A stretch of DNA of 64,000 nucleotides. Origin: Gavia stellata (lineage: Eukaryota; Chordata; Aves; Gaviiformes; Gaviidae). Below the pieces are notes generated by a model. That model saw only the letters and a program-made list of their open reading frames with translations, was not told the DNA's origin and did not search any database. The position numbers and the translations under genes were made by a program. Shown here one piece after another: positions 26,301 to 37,400 of the stretch; within the stretch, counting starts at the first letter, position 1, and every line of letters begins with the position of its first letter. The DNA lies in the NCBI RefSeq assembly GCF_030936135.1, contig NC_082613.1, forward strand, positions 4,278,001 to 4,342,000, in the 5' to 3' direction.

Positions 26301-27923
26301 TATGGGGCCAACTAGCGAGCAGAGCAATTTAATTCATGTTACAGTACTACAAGTTGAGTGATCACTACAAATACGTAATGCAGGAAGCGCTGACACCCAT
26401 GTTTGGGCAACCCTAAGTAGAGAATACTTTGTCTCTGACCTATTTAAAGCAATCCCATCTCATAGATAACTCACAGCTCTTATTCTTCCAAGTCTCCACC
26501 TTCGCAGCCTTCAGTCAGCTACCAGGCCAGTCAATTCTGGGCATCGTCAACCAGGGCATTAGCAGGTGCTGAGTCGCTCCTGCTGCGGCGCAGCTCCAGC
26601 CTCTAATTCCACCCATTCCCAATACGTAAGAGCAAAGCTTATTTTATAATGCTGAAATAAGAGGTGCTATTTTAAGCGTGAAACCCCTTAAAACTTGCCA
26701 CATGCTCCAATTTATCTCTTGGTTAACATTGTTCCAACAGTTCAGTTTTCTGGGGAAACAGTGCCTGGCAAAAGAGAGCATTTATTAAGGGGAAGGTTAT
26801 AATTTTAACTATATTTACTTCCTTTATGATGGTTGCACAAGAAGGTCAAAGTTCAGCTCCCTACTGTAAGGCCGGCGCTCGGCAAGACATGTCCACCTGC
26901 AGCCAGCGCCGGGCTGAGCACCACCGCACCCTCCAGACAGCCCGGGGCTGCCAGCCGAAGCCCGGCGCGATGGGGACCTGGCTGCGGCGGGGAGCAGCCC
27001 CGGAGCAGGCGCGGGGGGCGCGGGCTCCCCGCCGAGTGCCGTTGTGCAGATGCACGGCTCTCCCCCCAAGGGTTAAGCGGCAGCGGGGGTGTAACGCACG
27101 CTGACACACACGCGGGGATCGTCCCCGGCGCGGCAGGGCCCCCGCCTCGCGGTGCCGGGCTCGCAGCTGCGAGTGGACCGTTTAAAATCGCCATCTCCCT
27201 CTCTTTTCTCCCCTCCTCTCTCCGCTTCCTTTCCCCTTCCCAGCGCTGGCCTCGCAGCCGCCCGCCCTCCCTCCGCAGGCGCGCCTTCCCGGGGCTCGCC
27301 CCGGCCCCTCCGCCGCGGGCCCGGCGTGCTGAGTCAGACTGGCCAGGCCGCGGAGGGAAGCCTGCGGAGACCGCGCCTGGCACACGGCGGCGGGGCCGCC
27401 CGCCCGCCCCCGCGGCCCGGCCGGCGGGGCTGCTGCCCGCCACGGCCGCACCGAGGGGCTACAGCCCCCGGCCGCCTGGGCGGGCAGCCCGCCTCTGCTA
27501 GCGGCGGCGGGAGGCGCGGGGGCTAGCGCGCTCCTCCTCGCCCGCTGCCCCCGCCCGGGGCTGGGCGTGGGGCCCAGCCGCCCGCCCGCCCCCCCCCCCT
27601 GCGCCGCCGGTGGATCAGTTACACGCAGCTGGCACAGGTGTGGGGCGCCCTTCAGACTCGCGCCGGCGGGGGAGACCCGGACGCAGGGAGCAGCGGGGAG
27701 ACATGCAGCCATTTTGGGCCGAGGCAGACAAAGAGCCGCGGCCGCCCCCGCCGCTCCGCCGGCCGGTCGCCCGCACGGCCTCGCCCGCGCCTACAGCCGC
27801 GGCCCGCCCCCCTCGCCCGCCCGCCCCCGGCCGCCGCGCCGCCGCCACCGCCGGGCCGCTGCCGCCCGACTCCCAACTAAGCAGTCGCAGCCATTTGCCC
27901 TGCCTTTTATAGGCGGCCACCGG

Positions 27924-27930
27924 CCAATCA
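27924..27930 (+). promoter_or_regulatory. TAF4: CCAAT box (NF-Y type) of TAF4
   Basis: GGCCAATCAGCG is a good NF-Y site, 170 nt upstream of the TAF4 ATG. It follows a TATA-like TTTTATAGG at 27905-27913. Confidence 0.55.
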
Positions 27931-27978
27931 GCGGCGGGCGGAATCCCTCTCCGGCCGGTAATGTGAGGCTGGGCGCGC

Positions 27979-27989
27979 GCGCCTGCGCA
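27979..27989. promoter_or_regulatory. TAF4: NRF1-like site of TAF4
   Basis: GCGCCTGCGCA differs by one base from the NRF1 palindrome GCGCATGCGCA. It sits about 105 nt before the TAF4 ATG. LSM14B has a perfect NRF1 core in its own promoter. Confidence 0.45.
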
Positions 27990-28090
27990 GTCGGGGGGGG
28001 CCGAGTGTGTGTGTGGGGTGGGGGGAGGGAGGGAGGAGTGAAAGGGGAGGGGGGGGAGGAGGGAGCTGCTCACAGGAACCCTCCAAAAAA

Positions 28091-28101
28091 AAGATGGCGG
28101 C
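28091..28101 (+). promoter_or_regulatory. TAF4: YY1-type motif overlapping the TAF4 start codon
   Basis: AAGATGGCGGC matches the downstream YY1 element known in many housekeeping promoters and contains the initiator ATG. The start has A at -3 and G at +4, so it is also a strong Kozak site. Confidence 0.5.
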
Positions 28102-28409
28102 GGGCTCGGATCTGCTGGATGAGGTTTTCCTGAACACGGAGGTGGATGAGAAGGTGGTGAGCGACCTGGTGGGCTCCCTGGAGTCCCAGCTGGCGGCCTC
28201 CGGCCACCACCACCAGCACCACAAGGCGCAGGAGCCCCTGAGGGCCGCTGGGGGGCTGCTGGGGAACCATGTTGTGAGCAGCAGCAGTAGCAGCAGCAGC
28301 CCTAGCCCTAGCCCTGGAGGAGTAGTAGTAGGAGGCAATGCTAATGCCCAAACAGAGAGCAGCAGCAGCAGCAAGATGGGACTGAGTGCCCCAGAGATCA
28401 CAAAAGCAG
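28094..28409 (+). CDS. TAF4: TAF4 coding exon 1
   Basis: It encodes 105 residues plus one base, ending ACAAAAGCAG|GTAACA. The N-terminus MAAGSDLLDEVF and VSDLVGSLESQLAAS are near-identical to mammalian TAF4. A His-rich patch, two poly-Ser tracts written mainly in AGC codons and a GGVVVGG stretch follow. Confidence 0.93.
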
Positions 28410-31400
28410 GTAACATGGGCAGGGGTGGGGGGCTCTGAGGGAGAGGGGCCCTCCCCTCCCCCCACTCCCCAGCTCCGGCTGCCTCCTTCCCTCACTGCTT
28501 TCCCCCCTTTTCCCTCTCTCCTCCTTCTCGTTGTGGCAGGAGCGGGAGTGCAAAGGGTGGTATCGATCATATGGGGGAGAGCCTCCCCTCATCATGCCCC
28601 CTCGGTGTGTATCCGCGCCTCTGCTCCCTCCCCTTTATTTTCCCTCCTCGCTTCTGCTTACTAGAGGGTGTTTTATCATGTGTGGGGGCAGCCTCCCCGC
28701 AGTATAAGCCGGCAGTGCCCGTCCGTGACTCTGCCGGTCCCTTCTTCTTTTCCTGCCCTTGTTGCTGGAGTGTAGAAGGGCTCTCTTAATCTCGGGGGGC
28801 TGAGGGAGGCAGAGCCCACCCCCTTGGTAATGGCTGTGCCTCCCATGCCGTCTGTGACTGCTCCCCTTCCCTTTCTAGGGGTGGAGGTTATGGGGGGGGA
28901 TTCCCTCTTGATAATGCCGCCTTAGCTGTCTGTGTAAATGCTCCTTCCCCTCCCCCTTCTCTGTTGCTGAAGTGCAAGGGGGTGTTATTAATCATGACAC
29001 CTATTTCCTGTAGAGGAGGAAGCGAGGGGGGATTTCAAGGGGAGGAAGTCCCTCAAAATGCTTCCCCCCCATATCTGCCTGCCTGGATATTCCTCCCCCA
29101 CCCCCTCCCTTGTTCCAGGGGCTTGGAGGGGGCATTCAGCACCTCTCATTCCTCCTCTGCCCTCAAGGGGGTGTTGTCACAACACCAGGTCCCAGGAAGG
29201 GGGGGAATTCAGGCCACAACACCCCACCTTGTACAATGTCTTCTCCCACTCACCCACCCCCTGTAGCTGCCTGGGAATATTCTTCTTCGTGTTGTGAAGA
29301 TTCTAGGGGGATAGTGTAAAGGCTGGGGCTAAAGGCTCCCTACATGAGAATGGAGGGAAAATGTTTTTCAGGGGAATTAAAAAAATGTCTCCCCAGAATC
29401 TCCCTGCAATTCCTCCCCTCCCCCCCTATTTTTTTTGCTTACTTTCTTGTTGCTGAAGTGTAAGAAGATATTACAGACCTTCTGCCATGATTAATGAAGC
29501 TCTTCTAGGAGGATCTCCTTAACCCTTATAACATGCATCTCAGTATCTGTCTGTCACTGTTCTTTTCCCATTTCTGCCTCCTTAGGGCCAGGACCTGGAC
29601 TGTGTGCGATTGTACTTGTGATAACACCAGGCCTCATCAAGGGGCATGAGGGTTATTCAGGACAAGAAGCTACATTGTCTTGTCCCTTCTCAAAACCAGC
29701 TTTGCTTTTTATTTATTTATTTTTCACTACCTCTGGCTGAGGGAACTTCAGATCCAGAAGAACAAATTCTGTAATAAAGTGGAGGGGTCTTCTGGTGACC
29801 TACTCCAGGCCTTGCAGTGCTTCTTACCTTGCCAGGCTGATGTATTTCTTTCACTTTTTCATATTTTGCTGTTGTTGAGCCTCCTGATCTAACTGACTTG
29901 CTCTGTAGGAGATGAAAGGATTAGAGGGTAACATGTGCTGGGCATAGGGAATATGTCTTACTAACGTGGTTTTCGTTGCCATTTTTCCCTCCTTGCAGTT
30001 GTAGTCCTGTTGCTAAATGTACTGTCATGCTCTAGAATGGGGAGGAGGTCTAAGATGATCTTCCTCCTCCCTTCCCTTGGTTCATATCAAATCTGTTTTT
30101 CTTATTTTGTCTTAGTGTAGTGTTGAAAGCAGGGGTGTTACAATTAATATTGAATTTGTCAGTCTCGGGTGGGAAGTAGGAGACTTCAAGATAATGTCTT
30201 CAAAGCCATCTTCAGTTTGCACTCTGTCCCATTTTCTTGGCTCCAGGCAGGCAGCCTGGGAGATGGAGAAGACTTGGTGACGAGGTAGAACATTCTGTCT
30301 TCGCTGGACTTCTCTTCTTGCTCATTCTCTCTGTTTAACCTTGTTGTTGTTTTGCAGGAGCAGGAGGAGTGCAAGGGGGTGTTATTAATCATAACACCAG
30401 GTCCCAGACTTCAGCTCTGGATGGAGCCACCACAACGAGCACCAGCACCACCACTGCAGCAGCAGGAGGATCTGAAGTCACTGCTGCTCCAGGGACCCTC
30501 AGTCAGGGCAAATCGGTGGTTATCAGCACCATGGCAACTGCCTTGTCCACCAGGAATGGCAAGATTGGGACCACAACAGTGCAGACTTTGAATGGGAGTA
30601 ACGTGGTGATGAACTCTCACCATACAGGAGGCGCTGCTTTCTCTGGGACTCCTGTGACTGCTAACCCTGCTTCTGCACCTGCTGTTGCCCCTCTCGTCAA
30701 CAATGGACCTGGATCTGTGGGGAAAGGAAATACTGTTAATGCTGTTTTGCCATCAGCTTCCAACACTGTCATCCAGACTTCTTTCCTTAATACTGCCGTG
30801 TCCTCTGCATCTTCCTCCTCGCCCACAGTTATTGCCTCACAGCCACCACCAAGCATCGGAACTGCGGCGCCCACGGTAACGCTTGTGAGGCCACCGATAC
30901 ACACAGCAGGACCCACAGTAGCTGCAGCTGGTGCAGCCACTCAAAACGGGAGCAATACTGTGATCAATTCAACCATCAGTGTGGGGAGTTTTCCGGCTGT
31001 TGCTACAGCCACTGTGGGATCTGGAGTTTCCCTCCAGACGTCGCTTGTGAACAGCCAGTCTGGTTCCTCTGTGCCAGCAGCTCCCGCCACACAGGTCATC
31101 AAATCTGAGTCTCCTAAAACTATAGTCCAGGCAGTATCCCAGCAGCAGACGCTGGCTACTGGTGGCCAGCCCAGTACTACAGGGGGTAACATGATTATCG
31201 GGCAAACTATGCAAGGTGGGCTCTCCAATGTTGCTCCCAATCCTGGTGGGATACCTCCTGCAGCTCCTGGCACCGCCACAGGAATGGCTAAAGGCACTGC
31301 CAATACGGTGGCACAAAGTCTGCCAAGGACTCCAACAGCAACTACGAGTGGAATCAGAGCAACTTTGACTCCTACAGTTTTAGCACCTCGTTTGCCTCAG

Positions 31401-34400
31401 CCACCTCAGAATCCAACTAACATTCAGAATTTTCAGTTACCACCAGGTAAGTACGAGGATTGAAGGGTTTTATTTTGGAAGTGTATTTCTTGCAGGAAGG
31501 AAGGTATCCAAGTAAGATTTCTTGCTGTTTAATTGTGAATTGTGGAATAGGCATTACATTTAACAATGAGTATCATCTGGTTTTGAGTAGTAGAATAGTA
31601 GCATTCCACTACTTTGCATATGATTTTGGGTGACCGAAAAGTCTTTTCAGCAGTAATAATTGGAAAATAATTCTGCCTGGTATCTTTGTTACAATGTGAG
31701 TGTAGATGAAGCTGCAAACTGCCAAAGCGTGACAATGGAATATTATCAAATGAAATGTTGCTATTTCATTTTCACCTAAGGCATTTTGACTTTTAAGGCG
31801 GTTTTGTCAGTAGTTCATATAACCTTTGCGTGCTGTTCAGTTCCCTCTCTGTCCCTGCATGCCCCCAGTACCACAGAGCACTCATGAATAGAGAAGCAGC
31901 AGATACAACACAAGAAAACTACCTTCTTTTGCTTTAAATGCCTTCAAAGTCTGACTTAAACTCACAGATTTGAAGCTTATGATGATCTTTTTAGTCACTG
32001 GAGTTCTGATACAAAAGGCAGTCTTCCTATGTCCTTAGCTCACCCTGTTGTGTCTAGGGTTGCAGCTTTTGTAGTAGCTAGTCTCATGCTTAGTGCTGAG
32101 CATCTCTGGACAAGGAATCTAGTCCTGAACTCAGTGGGTGAGTAAAATACAGGATGAGAAATGTTTCTTTTCTGAGAACTGCTCTGTCCCTCCTTAAATA
32201 TCCTAGATTTGGAGATTTAAGGTTATATGTTTGCGATTATTTTGAACCAGGCTTGTACTTGTATCCAGTTTCATTTTTAACTGAAAATGCTTGTGTGAAC
32301 CTACACATGGGTTTCTTGTCTTTTTAATAAGATATAGTAATAGCTGCATTCTTACTATTCACTGTTTTCAGGGCAGTATACAAAGAACAACTAATTAAAT
32401 TTTACTACTAGTACCGAATGAAATCAGTGGTGGTTGTGTATCATCTATTTCAATTGGTCTTAGTAAAAATATGTCTATTGAAACTCCTAACCAACCTTAA
32501 AGCAATGCACCTGTCACATAAGGTAGATCTGAAACCATGCTGTGTTACTACACCCCATCTTTTTCTGTAATACACTGTTTATGGTATCTGATGCCGTGTA
32601 GTTTGATGAAGTCTGTCAAACATCCTGTGTATCTTAAGTTCTAACTGGCATAAATATTCCTCATTTTTTTTGTAGGGAAGATTATTCCTTGTATGAGTAA
32701 TTTGAATGACACATGTTGGTAATTTAAAAAATAGCAGTAAACCTCAGATCTTGAAATCCCAGTGCTTAATTTGAAGCTTGTAAATTGATAAGCTGGAAGA
32801 GCCTTATTTATTTATTTATTGCCACAGTATATCAAAGGATTTTTCAGGTTTACAGTCTATTGCCATATATACCTACATTTTCACTAATACTGCATTATAA
32901 ACCTGATTATGGGAAAAATACTACTGTTGAGTCCAGTGGGACCTTTTTTCCAGGTAGCTGATGTTTTCAAACTGCCACAGCATACTGAAATGTGTTACTC
33001 TTAGAAGCAGCGTTGCCAGTCCTTAAGCATAATTGGACCATAAATTGCTCCTTTGGAGGTCTCGATAGATCAAAGTAAAACAATACAGGTTCTAAACACT
33101 TGAGGTTTTTTATTAAGCGCTTTTTCTTGTCTGTCCTGCGCTTTAAAAAATATTTATAACTTCAAAAGAATAGTATGACTCTTAAAATAAGCAAGTATAC
33201 ATGACTGAATACACAGAAATTGGCAATTGGGTTCTTCCATGATGAGACAGACTTAATATTGGAAAGGATTTTTTTTTTTAGTGGAACAGATTTTTTTTTT
33301 TTAAATTGCTTTGGTTTACATTTTTATACCTTGTGAAAGCAGCCAACTTTGAAAATGTTTTGCATAAAGCATTTCTTACAGAACATTTAAGAACTGATGG
33401 ATGTTAAGCTCTTACAAACATCTCACAGGTGCAAGGGCTAAGCACCTCTGAAAGTCTAGCCACATGCAATTGCTTTTATCTTTAGTGGAGTGCATATACA
33501 TTCATAGCGAAAAGAGAATAGATGACTATGCTTTTGAAATTGTATTTCAAATTACAGCATCATAGGCCAGATTTTCAAAGGCAATTTGGTAGTATGAAGC
33601 TGCAACTTCAGTGCTTGTGTGCTGTGCATCTACCATATGCATCAAATTTGCATGCACAAATTTATATTTTTAAAAGTTAGTAGTGTGTGCTAATAAGTTT
33701 GTAAGACTTCGTGCATGAAATAGCCTGAGATCATACTCTGCACATGTCGCTTCTTACACCAAGAGTTACAAACACTTAGAAAGAAATTCTTATGGAAGGT
33801 TTGACCAATAAGCAGCACATGTTTTAAAGTTATTTTCTTACCCTGAATTACTGTTTCTAGCTCTCCAAAATACAGTTACAGTTTCACATGTACGGAAAGC
33901 AGACTATAAAATGTCAGTGTTATTAACCTAGGACTTGAAAATTAGAAACCTTGAAAGGTTTCAGATGTTCTCTTAAAAAGAGCATGTGGAAAATAAGCTC
34001 GATCAACGCTCTTTAAAATGTATTACTTTCAGAATAATGCTTTGTATTGCATCAAGGTGATTGTGCAACAAACATTGACTGGCCAAATCAGAGACGTTTG
34101 AAGAGCAAAGCAAAAGGGCCATAGTTGTTGTGACCTTACTGGATTCTGGTATATTGCTTTGAAAGAAACTGGACTATTCAGAGCATCTGTGCATTAATAA
34201 TGGTTTTCCACTACTGACATCTCTGAGGAAGAGGACTATTGTGCTTAGTCTTTTCGTCAGGAGCCCGTGTTTGGAACTTTGTGGTCCAGTTGGACAGATC
34301 TGGGTAATGAAGGTCCAAAAATAACCTTATTTATAGCTTCTTAGCAAAGACATGAAAGTATTGTCAGATAATTTTCTAGGGGGTGGGAACACAAGTTTCT

Positions 34401-37400
34401 CTTTATACAGTGCTACTTTAAAGATGCAACATCTTTTGAAACTGTGACTGAAAATAAATCATATGAAGTTCTTTGTTTTGGACTAGTTCAAGCAATAATA
34501 TGAAATGTGTACAGTAATATGGTAAGAGGTAGGAAAATTGGTGAGTTTGTTAAAGCATTAAGTCAGTGTTCTGCTGTCACAGATGCTCAGAAAAGCCTGC
34601 AGAAAATTGTAACTGAGATTGTGCCCTAAGATTAATCTTTTGTAATATAAGAGTTTGTACGTATTTAGAGGTCATCGCTGACACATGGTAGAATCATCTT
34701 GTAAAATGACAAAACTTGTTTACTTCAAAATCACTTTTCAAAATACTATCTTCTCCAGCAACGCTATAATACAGTTTCAAAACCAACGTCTATGAGCTTA
34801 TGCTTACTTTAGTGGTATTGTCAGCTTGAGAGTGCAAAGATTTGGTTTCTGTTCTTGCAGATGCTTTATGTTATTCCTCTCTTGTGCTTTATTTTTATGT
34901 ACAGGCATCTCACAATAAACTTTTAAGGTGCCTGCTTAAGCAAAGGAGCGGATTGGAGACAGTGCTGTAGGTATACAGTAAGAACAATAGAGAGCTGGTA
35001 GGTCTGGACAGTTTTCTCTACTGGCTTAGGTGAAACTGAAATCTAGAAACCTTCACTTCCCTCTGTTCCACTCTTTTCTTTTCTTATACCTTCTGAGTGA
35101 ATGTTAGTACTTAGGAAAATTTGCTAGCTTCATCCTAAAGACTAACTTTTTTTTCTCCTGAATAAACAAGATTCTGTGACACTCAGTCCTGTTTGAAGAT
35201 AGCGGATAGGATAGGTTGTCTTTATAGTTCACGTAATTTTTTTACTTCTGCGATGGTGACCAGTATTCTCATTAACAGTAATGTAGTTGTGCAGGTGTAG
35301 TAGAACTGCTATCACAGATTTGTTTTCTTTGGTATCTAATAATAAAACTTCTTTATTACTTTCACAAAACTCAGTTGGATCTGCCAGAGACTGATGATAG
35401 GGGATGAGACTAGATTTCTCCATCACTTGCTTTCTGGAGGGTGTCTCATGTGCCGTTTCTGTGGTGACTACAGGATGGGCCATTTCCCAACTGCGGAGCT
35501 GATGGGGCTCTTTTAAAAACTGAATGTGCCAGAGTTCTGAACAGTACAAACAGTTGGTTTAAACTTTCTGTTGGCGCTTTATAGAAGCAAAGGGTACCTG
35601 GGAGAACATTGGTGCTACATATCTGCAGACCCTGGAGGGTGGATTACATCTATTTGCACGTTCAAAGTCTTCTTCACAGCCTTAGAGGCTGTAAACTTCA
35701 CTTGGTGTTAAATGGAAGCTTAACTTTTATAGAAACCAATGGTTTTTAGCTCGTGTTAGCCATCCAAGAAGGATTTTAACTTAGGCCTTGATTATAGTGG
35801 CTTTAGGATAGAAAAACTACCTGAACGCATACTTAATTTAAAGCACGGGTTCAGGTCCTTTTGACTTGAGCAGTCATGCTTTTTGGAGCTGGAGTCACTG
35901 AAAAATAACTGCAGCAGGAGTAGTTCAGTTTCCTTCAGTAAGGAGTTGGGATGCTAGGCTGTCGGGCAAAAGAGAGTGGATAGAAAAAGGAGAAAGGCGG
36001 CAGGCTGAGCAGAATCAGGCAATCTTTGTGTTGTAAAACTGTTTGTGTTACTTCTTCATACTGAATGTGGCATTCTTTGGGTTACTTTGTACTTGAAACA
36101 TGTACCCCAGAAGTGCTTGAAGTAACTAGGAACATAAATAGATGAGGAAATCTACAGACTTCCATAATATAAGAAATAGAGAAAGGAACAGAAGAAATAG
36201 TATGAGGTAGTGGAATGTAGTTGTTCCTATTTCTCACTTGAGTAGCAAGCGAGTTCAAACATATCCTGATTATAGTCTCCCTGTATGTTGCATGTGCTGC
36301 CAATATTATGCCTGTTAACTGTGTTGGCATGGCTGTATTTTGTTAAAAATAATGTCTATAATGCACAATGATAATAGGAGCTTCTTATAGTACTTACAGT
36401 ATGTTTTACTTTCAAAGCATTTTACAAAACTTAATCCTTGCAACATGCCTGTGTGGTTGGTAAATAAAGTAGTATGAACTCTGCGTTAGAGCTGGGGGAA
36501 AGAGCAAGTTAGAGAAGTTCCGACTTGCCCAAGGCCATGAGGGAATCGATATTTTGCCAAGATTAGAGCTTGGGAGTCCTATACTTCGCATGTAAAGTGG
36601 TATCTCTCTTTCTGAAAGATAACTGTGGATCTTTTCTGTAGAACTCTTCTGGGTGAGGGGTGGATTTTATGTTCAAATCATGCATCAGCGAAAGGAACAT
36701 TCTGCTTTATTTGAAATCTGCTAGATCAGATCTGCCATATGTCGCCAGACTGAAAGTTTTGTTTGTTCTTATTGTAACTTTCATAATTGAGGAGTCCTGC
36801 ATGCTTAGCTTTGTACCCCAAAGAGCTTAAGCCTTGGAGAGCTGTGCGACAGGATTTTTTTGTTTTTGTTAAAATGAGTATCATGAGGCAAACCAGTGTC
36901 TCGTTTTGCACATCTGATAAGGGTATCTCTTTAAGTGATGGGATCTAATGGGAATGTAATTGTGATTCCATTAAGCTATGAAAGCTATTAACTTTGACTA
37001 CATATTGTTCAGTTCTGTTATGGAAAATACTATCGTTCCCAACAGCCTTTGGAAGAGCATGTATGGATTTGTTTCGTATGCCTAGCTACACTTCAAATTG
37101 TGGTCTTTCTGCGTTTTTTCTTTGGTATTACTAGGCTTATGATCAAGGTTGTTGGTCAATGACCAGAAGTGAATGATTTATTTCTTTTGAGCCATTTTGC
37201 ACTCTGCTACTCCAGAAGTTACATGGTGTTTCTATGTTCAGGGAGCTAAACGAGTTTTCCAACTCTGGAAATCTATGTGGGTTACTTCTAAAATGCAATC
37301 TTTTGGTTTGAGGACCACAAATTTGGATGCTGCCCAGGACTTGAATCACTTACTAACACAGGATGCTGCAGCAAAGTTAGCAATCTGAGATGAAAATGTA

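Larger units (their letters stand above)
12651..26850. other. Intergenic region between LSM14B and TAF4
   Basis: About 14 kb of ordinary, moderately AT-rich DNA separates the two promoters. No open frame longer than about 165 codons occurs and none resembles a known protein or shows exon-like structure. It holds a 32-bp tandem duplication at 13976-14048, a purine-rich tract at about 15170-15480 and a possible repeat relic at 17295-17350. I see no tRNA, rRNA or recognisable microRNA hairpin. Confidence 0.6.
26860..28420. promoter_or_regulatory. TAF4: CpG island / TAF4 promoter and 5'UTR
   Basis: A dense CpG block runs from about 26860 through TAF4 exon 1. It contains an AP-1/MAF-like TGCTGAGTCA at 27327-27336, several GCCAT (YY1-type) motifs, a CCAAT box, an NRF1-like site and G-rich tracts directly before the start codon. 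The transcription start is not determined; CCAAT and NRF1 positions suggest about 27950-28020. Confidence 0.8.

Noticed and set aside
27903..27913. Serum response (CArG) box in the TAF4 promoter
   Set aside because: CCTTTTATAGG has seven A/T bases between CC and GG instead of six, so it does not fit the consensus.
26833..28133. Several long open frames (up to ~220 codons) on both strands in the TAF4 CpG island
   Set aside because: GC-rich DNA has few stop codons. The translations are Pro/Arg/Ala-rich shadows with no conserved sequence. Only the frame from 28094 matches TAF4.
31447..31463. Extension of TAF4 exon 2 to a stop (…PPGKYED)
   Set aside because: This is read-through into intron 2. 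The GTAAGT donor at 31447 and the in-frame continuation GMVLVRSENG at 49090 show splicing.
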